DNA from: Phormidesmis priestleyi Ana
Lineage (GTDB): Bacteria > Cyanobacteriota > Cyanobacteriia > Phormidesmidales > Phormidesmidaceae
Assembly: GCA_001314865.1 (NCBI GenBank)
Contig: LJZR01000033.1
Location: forward strand, 1-46,235
Direction of reading: 5' to 3'
DNA: 46,235 nt
Position 1 is the first letter of the stretch; each line of letters starts with the position of its first letter. The notes under the pieces were generated by a model that was given only the letters and a program-made list of their open reading frames with translations, ran no database searches and was not told where the DNA came from. The position numbers were made by a program, and so were the translations under genes. Below are positions 16,996 through 26,732 of this stretch, in pieces.

Positions 16996-17808
16996 ATGAC
17001 TCAAAAGACGCTTCCTGTTCACGATTTTGATCCTGTTTATGGCCCGGTGACCTCATGGCGATTTGGGCGATCGCTCGGCATAGATGCCATTGGCCCCATC
17101 TCTACCTGTCCCTTTAACTGCGTGTATTGCCAGCTAGGAGACATTCAGCACAAAACTACCCAACGCCAAGTATTTGTCAGCACCGCTCACATTCAGCAGT
17201 CGCTAAAACGCATTGATCCGGCAACCGTTGATGTAGTGACCTTGAGCGGCAGTGGTGAACCGACCCTAGCGCTGAATTTAGCAGATATTATTACCTGTGC
17301 TAAGGCGCAGCTCGATCGGCCTGTGGTGGTGTTAACCAATGGGTCTTTATTGGGAAATCCGGCAGTCCGTTCTGCTTTGCAGGTGGCTGATCAGGTCGCC
17401 GTAAAGCTAGATGCGTTGTCCGATGAAATGTTACAGGGGGTCAATCGACCGACAACAGAGTTAAACTGGCGTTCTATTGTTGCCGGAATTAAAGAATTTT
17501 CAAGTACGTATCAGGGAGAATTGGCACTGCAAACGATGCTGCTATCTCCCTGGAATGCGGGAAAACAGGCTGAATACATTCAGCTGATAAAAGAGATTAT
17601 GCCCGATGAAATTCAGCTCAATACGCCTTCTCGTCCTAGAGCAAGGACGCGACAGCTAGAGGCAAGAGGAAATCGGGTCATGGCTATAGGCTCCCCTAAT
17701 TTGCAGCCACTCAAATGTGTAGATCTCCAAACGCTCCAAAACTTTGCCGTTGAAATTGAACGCTGTACAGGCATTTTGACTCGTTATCCTCAGCTTAAAC
17801 AGGCTTGA
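16996..17808 (+). CDS. Radical SAM protein related to wyosine synthetase (COG0731-like)
   Basis: A 270-residue radical SAM enzyme. The 4Fe-4S cluster motif is CPFNCVYC (C38, C42, C45), in the context GPISTCPFNCVYCQLG that is characteristic of the archaeal-like TYW1-related subgroup. VVTLSGSGEPTLALN near residue 79 is the GGE-like SAM-binding motif, and VVLTNGSLL is near 111. Archaeal relatives act in tRNA wybutosine synthesis, but bacteria lack that base, so the bacterial substrate is unknown. The ATG at 16996 begins directly at the conserved VHDFDPVYGPVTSWRFGRSLGID segment. Confidence 0.87.
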   Translation: MTQKTLPVHDFDPVYGPVTSWRFGRSLGIDAIGPISTCPFNCVYCQLGDIQHKTTQRQVFVSTAHIQQSLKRIDPATVDVVTLSGSGEPTLALNLADIITCAKAQLDRPVVVLTNGSLLGNPAVRSALQVADQVAVKLDALSDEMLQGVNRPTTELNWRSIVAGIKEFSSTYQGELALQTMLLSPWNAGKQAEYIQLIKEIMPDEIQLNTPSRPRARTRQLEARGNRVMAIGSPNLQPLKCVDLQTLQNFAVEIERCTGILTRYPQLKQA

Positions 17809-17857
17809 ATACTTCTTTATTGCTTGCACAGGTCGTTTTCTATGGTTATTTTTTATT

Positions 17858-18571
17858 ATGAACAGTACAACCCTTCAATTGAGATACGATGCGGGCGATC
17901 GCGATTTTTCATCGCTTCGGCTCGTTGAAATTGAACTGCTTAAGCTAAATTTTAGTGATGCTGATTTTAGCCAGTCTGATTTACGACAGTCACGCTTAGG
18001 CCGATCTCATTTTTCAAGATCTAACTTTGAGCGCAGCAATTTGAGTGAATCTCTCCTATGGGGCAGCGACCTGCGTGAGGCCAACTTCACCGCTGCCCAG
18101 CTCCGCGAGGCCGACCTCAGCGGCGCTATTTTAATAGGGGCTAACTTAACGGGGGCTAATCTTGTAAAAGCCAGTTTATGCGGCGCAAATTTAAGCCATG
18201 CCAATCTCTCGGGGGCTTGGCTATTAGAGGCTGATTTGTGTTCAACCAGCGATCAGCGAACTGATTTGGGACAAGCGAATTTGAGCCATGCTGATCTTAG
18301 CTACGCGCATTTAAACGGTGCCATTTTATGTAATGCCAACCTTTCCCATGCCAAGCTGTGCCGAGCTGACTTTAAAAAAGACTTTCATCCCGGTGGCTTT
18401 ACCACCCTACTCAGCGGTGCAAACTTGCAAGGCGCTGACTTAAGCTATGCCGACCTAACAGGCGTAGATTTGAGCGAGGTAGACCTAAGAGGCGCAGACC
18501 TGACCGGCACGCTTTTCGATCAGGCCAGTTTGCACCATGCGCTCATGCCTAAAGGGTATCGCCAAAGTTAA
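17858..18571 (+). CDS. Pentapeptide-repeat protein
   Basis: A 237-residue protein built almost wholly from pentapeptide repeats of the A(D/N)LxX type, from about residue 30 to 230 (SDADFSQSDLRQSRLGRSH, then ANLTGANLVKASLCGANLSHANL and others). Such repeats fold as a right-handed quadrilateral beta-helix. A short break near residues 126-135 (STSDQRTDLG) and another near 170 (KKDFHPGGFTT) could be loops. There is no signal peptide, so it is presumably cytoplasmic. The family is abundant in cyanobacteria and mostly of unknown function. Its last 23 bp overlap the 3' end of xdhC on the other strand. Confidence 0.88.
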   Translation: MNSTTLQLRYDAGDRDFSSLRLVEIELLKLNFSDADFSQSDLRQSRLGRSHFSRSNFERSNLSESLLWGSDLREANFTAAQLREADLSGAILIGANLTGANLVKASLCGANLSHANLSGAWLLEADLCSTSDQRTDLGQANLSHADLSYAHLNGAILCNANLSHAKLCRADFKKDFHPGGFTTLLSGANLQGADLSYADLTGVDLSEVDLRGADLTGTLFDQASLHHALMPKGYRQS

Positions 18572-19616
18572 TCCTTGTTTTCCCACGTCGCACCATCACC
18601 AGCTGGGCAGCAATGCTGACGGCAATTTCAGCGGGGGTAAGCGCGCCGATATTTAGGCCAATGGGCGCGTGAAGGGTGGGTATGGGTGGAGAATCCATCG
18701 CCGCTAAGACTTGGCGCACCCGTTTTTGGCTGCCAATCATGCCGATATAGGTGCAGGCTAGAGGGCGCTTAACGAGGGCAGTGAGTGCTTGCACATCATA
18801 TTGAAATCCTCGGGTTAGCAAGGCAACATAGAGCTGTGGGTGGTGAGTGAGCGTTGCGATCGCAGCGTCTACTGAATCGGTAAAAATTCGATCCGCCATC
18901 GGGTAATGCGTCGGGTTCGCCCAGTCAGTACGATCATCTTGAACCATGACCTGAAAATCAAGCAAGTGGGCGACTTTTGCGAGCTGAATACCACAATGCC
19001 CTGCGCCAATAATCAACAAAGTGGGCGCAGGCTGAAGCGTTTCTATAAAGCTGTTTTTTAAGTGATTCTCGAAATGATTCTCTAAACTGTTCTTTGAGTA
19101 GTTCCCCAAGCGCTTCTCAAAACTGTTGGATGGTCTAGGAGCCCCGCTCAGGCTAGAATTTTCAGGCACACTTTCCAGCACCTTTTCCAGCACATACGGA
19201 ATGGCTGCGGCATCGTAAGGGGTGACCAGGGTTAGTGATTTTCCCGCCTGGAGAGTTGTAAGGATTGTTTGAATGAGCGCGATCGCCTCCTCCCCCTGCC
19301 AACGCGCCAGCCAAACGCGCATTTTGCCTCCACACACGCCCTGCGTGTCTCGCAGCGGATTGCCCGACAAATCAATCTCCACCAACTCAGGTTGACCCGT
19401 TTGCATCACCTCACGCGCCTGACGAATGACCTTGGCCTCTCCCGCCCCACCGCCAATAGTCCCCCAACTTTCGCCTTGGGCATTTACCAACAGCTTTGCG
19501 CCCACTTCTCGCGGCACCGATCCAGCAATTTCTACAACCGTGGCTAAAACCACCGCATCTTGAAAAGACCCTTGATCCAAATTATCCGCAAACTGCTGGA
19601 AAAATGCGAGCGTCAT
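18549..19616 (-). CDS. xdhC: XdhC-family maturation factor for xanthine dehydrogenase
   Basis: About 355 residues from the ATG at 19616 (the frame extends to 19646 inside xdhB). XdhC binds sulfurated molybdenum cofactor and delivers it to XdhB. The N-terminal XdhC/CoxI domain starts TLAFFQQFADNLDQG and contains VVEIAGSVPREVGAKLLV and GTIGGGAGEAKVI. The C-terminal Rossmann domain contains LLIIGAGHCGIQLAKVAHLL and MIGSQKRVRQVL. Between them lies a low-complexity insertion (NSLENHFENHLKNSF) encoded by imperfect short repeats at about 19045-19130. It is the last gene of the xdhA-xdhB-xdhC operon, 11 bp after xdhB. Confidence 0.9.
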   Translation of the reverse strand: MTLAFFQQFADNLDQGSFQDAVVLATVVEIAGSVPREVGAKLLVNAQGESWGTIGGGAGEAKVIRQAREVMQTGQPELVEIDLSGNPLRDTQGVCGGKMRVWLARWQGEEAIALIQTILTTLQAGKSLTLVTPYDAAAIPYVLEKVLESVPENSSLSGAPRPSNSFEKRLGNYSKNSLENHFENHLKNSFIETLQPAPTLLIIGAGHCGIQLAKVAHLLDFQVMVQDDRTDWANPTHYPMADRIFTDSVDAAIATLTHHPQLYVALLTRGFQYDVQALTALVKRPLACTYIGMIGSQKRVRQVLAAMDSPPIPTLHAPIGLNIGALTPAEIAVSIAAQLVMVRRGKTRINFGDTL

Positions 19617-19627
19617 CCTTATACTTT

Positions 19628-21961
19628 TTAGACCGTCTCGTAGCATCGCGATTGGGCCTGGACGGCTTCAATCGCTGTCAGAATAGCCTCTGGTGTGGCA
19701 GGAGATTGTAAGGGAACGAGGGTGCCCGGCGGGCCAAAGGCTGCGATCGCCTCTCGAATCGCCTCCCGCACCGACATCGCCAGCATAAAGGGCGGCTCAC
19801 CCACCGCTTTGCTCCCATAAATGACGCCCTCTTGAGCGGCCCGTGTGAGGAGATGCACCTCAAAATTCTCAGGAATTTCGCTCACAGTCGGAATCTTGTA
19901 AGTACTGGGGGCAAAGGTTCGCAAGCGACCGGCTTCGTCCCACACCAGTTCTTCCATGGTGAGCCAGCCCATACCCTGCACAAAAGCGCCTTCAATCTGC
20001 CCGCGATCAACCAAAGGGTTAAGCGATTCGCCCACATCATGAACAATATCAACCTGGCGAAGCTGAAAGGTTCCGGTAAAGCCGTCTACGGCTACCTCGC
20101 TCACTGCCGCGCCATAGGCAAAGTAGTAAAACGGTTGGCCCTTGCCCGCGACCGGGTCCCAAGTGAGGTTGGGCGTGCGATAGTAGCCCGTGGCAGACAG
20201 GCTAATCCGGCTGGTGTAGGCCGCTGCGATGACTTGTTCAAACGAAATTTGAGCGTCGGGGTTGTTGCGGCAATAGGCCCAATCATCTGCAAATACAATC
20301 TCTTCAGGCAAAATTTCTGTCGGTGCGTTTAAACCCAAAAGTGTGGCAGCGACGGGCGCGAGCCTAGCTTGAAGGGTTTGGCAGGCGTCTTTTACCGCCT
20401 GTCCGTTGAGATCAGAACCGCTAGAGGCAGCGGTGGCAGAGGTGTTGGGCACTTTGTCGGTACTGGTGTGCATGATCCGAAAGCGATGAATCTTTACCCC
20501 CAGCGTGGTAGCGGCAACCTGGAGCATTTTGGTATGCAGGCCCTGGCCCATTTCGGTGCCGCCGTGGTTAAGCTGAATGCTGCCGTCGGCATAAATGAGA
20601 ATGAGTGCGCCTGCCTGGTTGTAACAGACTTTGTTAAAAGAAATGCCAAACTTAACCGGAGTAAGGGCTAAGCCACGTTTTTGATAGGGGTGTGTGCGGT
20701 TGAACTGGGCGATCGCGGCTTTGCGCGCGGCAAAATTTGCCTGGGTTTGTGCCTCTGCCCACACCCGCGCTAGCCGATTGTCAACTATCTCTTGACCATA
20801 GTGAGTGGTGTTGGTCTCTCCGGTGCCGTGGTAAAAGTTTTGCTCGCGCACTTGCTCAGGCGGTAAGTGCAGCGATCGCGCCATGTGATCCATTATCTCT
20901 TCAATCACCAGCATTCCTTGGGGGCCACCAAAGCCGCGAAAGGCCGTGTTAGAGACTTTGTGAGTACGCGCAATGTGACCTTGCACGGCTAAGTGAGGAA
21001 TGTAATAGGCATTGTCAATATGTAGCATCGCCCGCAACAACACAGGCGGTGAGAGATCTAGGCTCCAGCCACCATCGGCGTAGAGGTCGGCATCTAGGGC
21101 GGTGATTTTTCCCTCTGCGGTAAACCCCACTTCGTAGCGTCCTAAAAAGCCATGGCGCTTGCCGGTGAGGGTCATGTCCTGTTCGCGGTTGAGCTTGATC
21201 CGCACGGGGCAGCCGGTTTTGTGGGCTGCGATCGCGGCGATCGCGGCATAGGGATTGGCCTGAGACTCTTTACCACCAAAGGCACCACCCATGCGCAGGC
21301 AGGTCACCACCACCTGATTGCGAGAGAGGCCCAGCACTTGCGCCACAATGGTTTGAGTTTCGGTTGGATGCTGGGTAGAAGAATACACCTGATAGTGACC
21401 TTCGCCATCTGGAATGACCCAGCTGGTTTGAGTTTCTAGGTAAAAGTGATCTTGAGGATTAACGGCCAGTTCGCCGCTGAGCTGGTGGGCGGCTGATCGC
21501 AGTGCCAATTGAGGCTCGCCTCGGCAGATGGTTTGCGGGCAAGTGTGGAAAGACTGAGTTGCGATCGCAGCTTCAATCGTTAGCACAGGCTCTAAAGGCT
21601 CGTAGCTCACCACCACCTTTTCGGCAGCCTGACGCGCCGCAAGCTCGGTTGTCCCCACCGCCCAGACCACCGCTTGCCCCCAGTGACTGACTGTTTCGGT
21701 CGGAAACAACATTTCATCATTTACAATCACACCTGTGTTGTTACAGCCCGGCACATCGGCAGCGGTAAGTACCGTCACACAGCCCGGTAGGGCCAGCGCT
21801 GCTGAAATATCGATGCTTAAAATGCGGGCATGGGCGTAGGGAGCAGTCACCGGATACACCGACAGCATTTGAGCGGGCCGTCGCTGTTCATCGGTATATA
21901 CAGCGCTGCCAGTAACATGCCCAACTGCGCTTTCATGGGGTTTACGACTACCGATGCTCAT
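19628..21961 (-). CDS. xdhB: Xanthine dehydrogenase, molybdopterin-binding large subunit
   Basis: About 777 residues from the ATG at 21961 (MSIGSRKPHESAVGHVTGSAVYTDE). The frame continues to a TTG at 22030, but that extension is only KTKPL repeats from a 15-bp tandem array, so I prefer the ATG. Moco-domain motifs visible are GGAFGGKESQ, AFRGFGGPQGM, GGTEMGQGLHTKM and ATAASSGSDLNGQAVKDAC. The C-terminal KAVGEPPFML holds the expected catalytic Glu. With XdhA it oxidises hypoxanthine and xanthine to urate in the cytoplasm. Length is normal for a bacterial XdhB. It lies between xdhA and xdhC, all in one direction. Confidence 0.93.
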   Translation of the reverse strand: MSIGSRKPHESAVGHVTGSAVYTDEQRRPAQMLSVYPVTAPYAHARILSIDISAALALPGCVTVLTAADVPGCNNTGVIVNDEMLFPTETVSHWGQAVVWAVGTTELAARQAAEKVVVSYEPLEPVLTIEAAIATQSFHTCPQTICRGEPQLALRSAAHQLSGELAVNPQDHFYLETQTSWVIPDGEGHYQVYSSTQHPTETQTIVAQVLGLSRNQVVVTCLRMGGAFGGKESQANPYAAIAAIAAHKTGCPVRIKLNREQDMTLTGKRHGFLGRYEVGFTAEGKITALDADLYADGGWSLDLSPPVLLRAMLHIDNAYYIPHLAVQGHIARTHKVSNTAFRGFGGPQGMLVIEEIMDHMARSLHLPPEQVREQNFYHGTGETNTTHYGQEIVDNRLARVWAEAQTQANFAARKAAIAQFNRTHPYQKRGLALTPVKFGISFNKVCYNQAGALILIYADGSIQLNHGGTEMGQGLHTKMLQVAATTLGVKIHRFRIMHTSTDKVPNTSATAASSGSDLNGQAVKDACQTLQARLAPVAATLLGLNAPTEILPEEIVFADDWAYCRNNPDAQISFEQVIAAAYTSRISLSATGYYRTPNLTWDPVAGKGQPFYYFAYGAAVSEVAVDGFTGTFQLRQVDIVHDVGESLNPLVDRGQIEGAFVQGMGWLTMEELVWDEAGRLRTFAPSTYKIPTVSEIPENFEVHLLTRAAQEGVIYGSKAVGEPPFMLAMSVREAIREAIAAFGPPGTLVPLQSPATPEAILTAIEAVQAQSRCYETV

Positions 21962-22035
21962 GGTTTTCGAGGGCTTGGTTTTTAAGGGCTTGGTTTTCAA
22001 GGGCTTGGTTTTCAAGGGCTTAGTTTTCAAGGCCC
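21961..22035. repeat. 15-bp tandem repeat in the xdhA-xdhB spacer
   Basis: Five copies of a unit of the form AAGGGCTTGGTTTTC fill the gap between the xdhB ATG and the xdhA stop codon at 22020. In frame with xdhB they would read KTKPL. No obvious Shine-Dalgarno sequence lies within the array, so xdhB may rely on coupling to xdhA. Confidence 0.88.
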
Positions 22036-23558
22036 TCGATTGTTTCTACAAAAAATTTCTCAAACAAATTCACGACCAGCTTTTGGCGGTAGCGAGCACT
22101 CCCCCGCAAATCGCTCAGCGGCGTAAATGCCGCCAAAAGCAGCGGCTTAATCTGTTGCACGGTGGTGAAGTTCCAAAGTTGACCCATCAGGGCAGATTCT
22201 ATCGCGATCGCCCGAGCCGGAATGGCCGCAACACCGCCATAAGCAAGGCGAGCATGAACAATTCGCCCGCTTGCCTCTACATCTATCACAAAGGCAGCGG
22301 CCACAATGCTAATGTCATCCGTGCCGCGCTTGCCAATTTTGTACGACTGGCTATAGCGACGCACTGCGCCCGGCGTTATGCCCAGCGGAATACTCACCAA
22401 CTCAATCAGCTCTTGCGGCTGTAGGTCGGTTTGGCGATAGCCTTTGAAAAAGTCTGCTAGGGGAAGGGTGCGGCGATAGGGCGCTAGGCGATCTCCCATA
22501 CCGGTAATTTTTAGCGTTGCATCTAGCGACAGCAACACAGGTGGCAAATCTCCAATCGGAGAACCGGTCGCAATGTTGCCGCCCAGGGTGGCCCGATTTC
22601 GCACCTGAGTAGCGGCAAACCACACCAGCATTTCATCTAGGCTAGGAAAAACGCCCGGCAGTTCTGTTTGACTGTAGCTTTGAATTTGGCTTAAGGGCAC
22701 GGCTGCGCCAATTTCTACCGCTGTTTCAGTCTGATGAATCTGTCGTAGCTCGGCGACATCTTCTAGCGAAACAAGCACTGGAAACGGTCGTCGTTGGTGG
22801 CTGATATCTAGGCCCAAATCTGTTCCGCCCGCAATTAATGTCGCGTTGGGATGTTGTTGCAATAAGCTTAAAACTTGAGGGATTTGGGTAGGACGATAGA
22901 ACTGTTCCTGCGGCCCCAAATATTGCAACAGAGAGGGCGGTGGGTCAGGCGAAGCCGAAGGCAAAGAGAGTCTTTGAGTGAAGCGATCGCAAGGTTTGGC
23001 TTCAGCCATCTCCTGCATTAATGCCGTCGCTGCCCGCCGAATCGGCAAATAACCCGTACAGCGACACAAATTTCCTTCAATAGCAATATCATCTACGCTG
23101 CCGTCGTAATAGGCTGCAAACAAGCTCATAATGAACCCCGGCGTACAGTAGCCGCACTGGGAACCGCCTGTTTTCACCATGGCAGCCTGCACGGGATGGA
23201 GCGGGCCATCGGTTAATCCTGCGGTGAAGCTTTCGGTTAAGCCCTCAACGGTCACAATCTCGCGCTGCGCCACCGCCCCTACCGGAATCAGGCAGCTATT
23301 CATCGCCTGATAGCGCAGTGTGCCATCGGCACCCGTACATAATACGGCGACTGTGCAAGCACCACAGTCACCGTCCCCACAGCCTTCTTTAGTCCCCGTC
23401 CGCCCACTGTGATGCAAATAATGCAACAGTGTCATGGTTGGTGACACTGCCGTTAAATCAGCCGTTTGGCCATTAACTAAGAGCGTTAGGGGCTGCTGAG
23501 GCAAAGGCTTTTCCTTCAAAGGCTTTTCCTTTTTTGTGAACTCCATCAAAAAATCCAT
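22020..23558 (-). CDS. xdhA: Xanthine dehydrogenase, iron-sulfur/FAD small subunit
   Basis: About 512 residues from the ATG at 23558 (another ATG at 23546 is possible; the frame opens at a TTG at 23561). N-terminal 2Fe-2S ferredoxin domain: GCGDGDCGACTVAVLC, cysteine ligands near residues 60-80. A second 2Fe-2S domain follows with GSQCGYCTPGFIMS and GNLCRCTGY. An FAD-binding domain of CO-dehydrogenase type begins near residue 225 (LIAGGTDLGLDI; RNRATLGGNIATGSPIGDLPPVLLSL). This is the Rhodobacter-type split enzyme layout. A short K-E-K-P-L repeat precedes the first domain. A palindromic TGTATACA element lies about 95 bp upstream and may regulate the operon. Confidence 0.92.
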   Translation of the reverse strand: MDFLMEFTKKEKPLKEKPLPQQPLTLLVNGQTADLTAVSPTMTLLHYLHHSGRTGTKEGCGDGDCGACTVAVLCTGADGTLRYQAMNSCLIPVGAVAQREIVTVEGLTESFTAGLTDGPLHPVQAAMVKTGGSQCGYCTPGFIMSLFAAYYDGSVDDIAIEGNLCRCTGYLPIRRAATALMQEMAEAKPCDRFTQRLSLPSASPDPPPSLLQYLGPQEQFYRPTQIPQVLSLLQQHPNATLIAGGTDLGLDISHQRRPFPVLVSLEDVAELRQIHQTETAVEIGAAVPLSQIQSYSQTELPGVFPSLDEMLVWFAATQVRNRATLGGNIATGSPIGDLPPVLLSLDATLKITGMGDRLAPYRRTLPLADFFKGYRQTDLQPQELIELVSIPLGITPGAVRRYSQSYKIGKRGTDDISIVAAAFVIDVEASGRIVHARLAYGGVAAIPARAIAIESALMGQLWNFTTVQQIKPLLLAAFTPLSDLRGSARYRQKLVVNLFEKFFVETIEGLEN

Positions 23559-23654
23559 CAAAAAAATAGGTGCCTTAACAGCCCCTAAATCTTCTTAATA
23601 ATCATGAAGAACCCAGGAGCCAGACAATGTGCTAAAGGCTACAAAGCGTCAGAA

Positions 23655-23680
23655 TGTATACAAATCTAGATCTATACAAA
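23655..23680. promoter_or_regulatory. Candidate GntR-type operator upstream of xdhA
   Basis: TGTATACA (8-bp palindrome, 23655-23662) is followed by CTATACAAA at 23672-23680, so the outer parts also form an inverted pair TGTATA / TATACA around a 12-bp centre. The same TGTATACA core occurs twice upstream of the pot/hydantoinase genes at 41890-41908. GTATAC cores are typical of GntR-family operators. The regulator is not in this window. Confidence 0.4.
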
Positions 23681-23790
23681 CGAGAACTCGCTATCTGTGA
23701 GCAGCGCAGTCTAAATTTGGCCTAAGATGTGGTCTAAATCTGATCTTACGCTGTGCGATCGCGCTCTACAGTCTTGGCATAAGGCGGTGC

Positions 23791-24177
23791 CTAACCTCGC
23801 CCTTCAATCAACTCCACTTTGTAACCGTCCGGATCTTCTACAAAGGCAATCACCGTTGTACCGTGCTTCATAGGCCCCGGCTCACGGGTGACCTTGCCGC
23901 CCTGCTGCCGAATCGCCTCACAGGTGGCATAAATGTCATCAACTCCTAACGCAATATGGCCATATCCGTTCCCTAGCTCATAGCCATCTGTATCCCAATT
24001 ATGCGTTAGCTCCAGTACGGTATGATCCGCCTCAGCGCCATAGCCGACAAAGGCTAGGGTGAATTTGCCACCGGGGTAGTCCTTTTGCCGCAAAAGTTTC
24101 ATCCCTAGCACCTCACAGTAAAAGGCTAACGATTTTTCCAAATTGCCAACTCGGAGCATGGTGTGTAGTAAGCGCAT
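23791..24177 (-). CDS. gloA: Lactoylglutathione lyase (glyoxalase I)
   Basis: A 128-residue glyoxalase I that isomerises the hemithioacetal of methylglyoxal and glutathione to S-lactoylglutathione. It is a single vicinal-oxygen-chelate protein with the family pattern [60 protein letters not shown] and [13 protein letters not shown]. Expected metal ligands are His5, the Glu in VLELTHNW, the His in GYGHIAL and the Glu in KVELIE. Length fits the Ni-dependent bacterial class. It is divergent from eno, so detoxification sits beside glycolysis, though an 89-bp gap is the only link seen. Confidence 0.94.
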   Translation of the reverse strand: MRLLHTMLRVGNLEKSLAFYCEVLGMKLLRQKDYPGGKFTLAFVGYGAEADHTVLELTHNWDTDGYELGNGYGHIALGVDDIYATCEAIRQQGGKVTREPGPMKHGTTVIAFVEDPDGYKVELIEGRG

Positions 24178-24257
24178 TATGCCGAACCTCTCGCTAGTGC
24201 CCTGTTTATTGATAAAGTCTATTTTGACAGTACGCGAACACTTATCAAAGATAATAG

Positions 24258-25559
<1,302 letters not shown>

Positions 25560-25600
25560 CGAAAAGCCTTAAAATCCTTTTTATCTATCGTTATGGTCTA

Positions 25601-25636
25601 CCGTTCTGGACTGCTGTTGTTCAGAACGGTTTTTTG
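25601..25636 (+). terminator. Rho-independent terminator of eno
   Basis: CCGTTCTGGA and TTCAGAACGG pair in a near-perfect stem around a short loop, followed by TTTTTT, about 40 bp after the enolase stop codon. Confidence 0.85.
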
Positions 25637-25763
25637 ATTAAAGTCGATAAAATTGCTTGACTGCATCTGTTGATGACTGTCACTATCACTGTCACTATCC
25701 GAACATGTTCGAAAGTGCCCGAAAGCGGCTATCTACCCCCAATACGAGTGTTAATACAACATC

Positions 25764-26714
25764 ATGTTTTCATCTAACAAAACGGTCAGGATTTCAGGTT
25801 TGTTTGCGCTAGGCATTACCGCTGTTATGGCCTCATCTTTGGCTTCATCTGCCAAGGCGCAAACGCTGAATACAGGAAGAATTGCTGGCATTAATACTGA
25901 AACCTCTACCTGCGAGCTCATTGTTTTTTCAGACGATGCCGAGTTCCCCACGACCCTACAAGCAAGTGCTGAAATTTGCGCCCAAGCGTTAGCCGGGCAG
26001 CAGATTCAATATACTTCTGAAATTACTCAGTTAACAGCGATCGCACCCCCCAGCGTAGGCACTGTGGTGGGTGCCAGCGCGGGCGATCGCGTCTGCTACG
26101 TAGATCTCGAATCCGAAAGTGGCCAAATCACCACTCACTATGCGAACTTTGACATTTGCTCGCAGCAGGGCATTGTTGGGGCGCAGGTGCGGCTCACCTA
26201 CGAAGCTGCCAATATTTTGGACTACAACTGCATGGGCAATCCGGACTGTGGTAGGAGCGATCGCGCCGAACTCATCGTCAATGCCGACATTATCTCCCCG
26301 GCACCTACTCGCGCACCTATCAGCAGCTTACCCGACGGCAACTACCGCTATTGGAGCGGCCCTGCCCAGAGTTTTGTCTCAGAGGATGAACTAGGCGGAT
26401 TTTTGTTTCTCTTTCGCAAGCAGGGCAACAACATTACCGGCGTCTATGGCTACTTTGATCAAGAAGCCCTCTGCGTCCAGGGCCAGGTCAATGAAAATAC
26501 AATCACCGGCATTTCTGTTCAAACCTTAAGAGGCGCGACCGTCCGCAGCCCTGGCGAAACCTTTGTCGATTTTTATCCCTTTAGTTCTTCTATTAAAGTG
26601 CGCCGGGGTCGCCAAATCAATCGTGAAACCGTTCGCTATAGCAGCACCTTGCTAGATGTTTCCGAACTCAATCGGATTAACGCAGGCGATCGCCTCCCCC
26701 CTAGTCGCTGCTAA
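25764..26714 (+). CDS. Exported cysteine-containing protein, cyanobacterial conserved type
   Basis: A 316-residue protein with a clear signal peptide: VRISGLFALGITAVMASSLASSAKA, cleavage after AKA near residue 32. The N-terminal half has pairs of cysteines spaced like two copies of a small domain (STCELIVFSDD...AEICAQ and RVCYVDLESES...FDICSQQG), so an internal duplication is likely. The C-terminal domain (about 185-316) contains LPDGNYRYWSG, FLFLFRKQGNNITGVYGYFDQEALCVQGQV and VDFYPF. This resembles a domain common in exported cyanobacterial proteins without assigned function. It stands alone after the eno terminator. Confidence 0.72.
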   Translation: MFSSNKTVRISGLFALGITAVMASSLASSAKAQTLNTGRIAGINTETSTCELIVFSDDAEFPTTLQASAEICAQALAGQQIQYTSEITQLTAIAPPSVGTVVGASAGDRVCYVDLESESGQITTHYANFDICSQQGIVGAQVRLTYEAANILDYNCMGNPDCGRSDRAELIVNADIISPAPTRAPISSLPDGNYRYWSGPAQSFVSEDELGGFLFLFRKQGNNITGVYGYFDQEALCVQGQVNENTITGISVQTLRGATVRSPGETFVDFYPFSSSIKVRRGRQINRETVRYSSTLLDVSELNRINAGDRLPPSRC

Positions 26715-26732
26715 AGGATTAAAGCCGGGGGA

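Noticed and set aside
19832-20332. 166-codon frame opposite xdhB
   Set aside because: Antisense to conserved molybdenum-domain sequence with no recognisable protein features.
21961-22030. KTKPL-repeat N-terminal extension of XdhB
   Set aside because: It would need a TTG start and consists only of a spacer tandem repeat; an ATG at 21961 begins the conserved protein.
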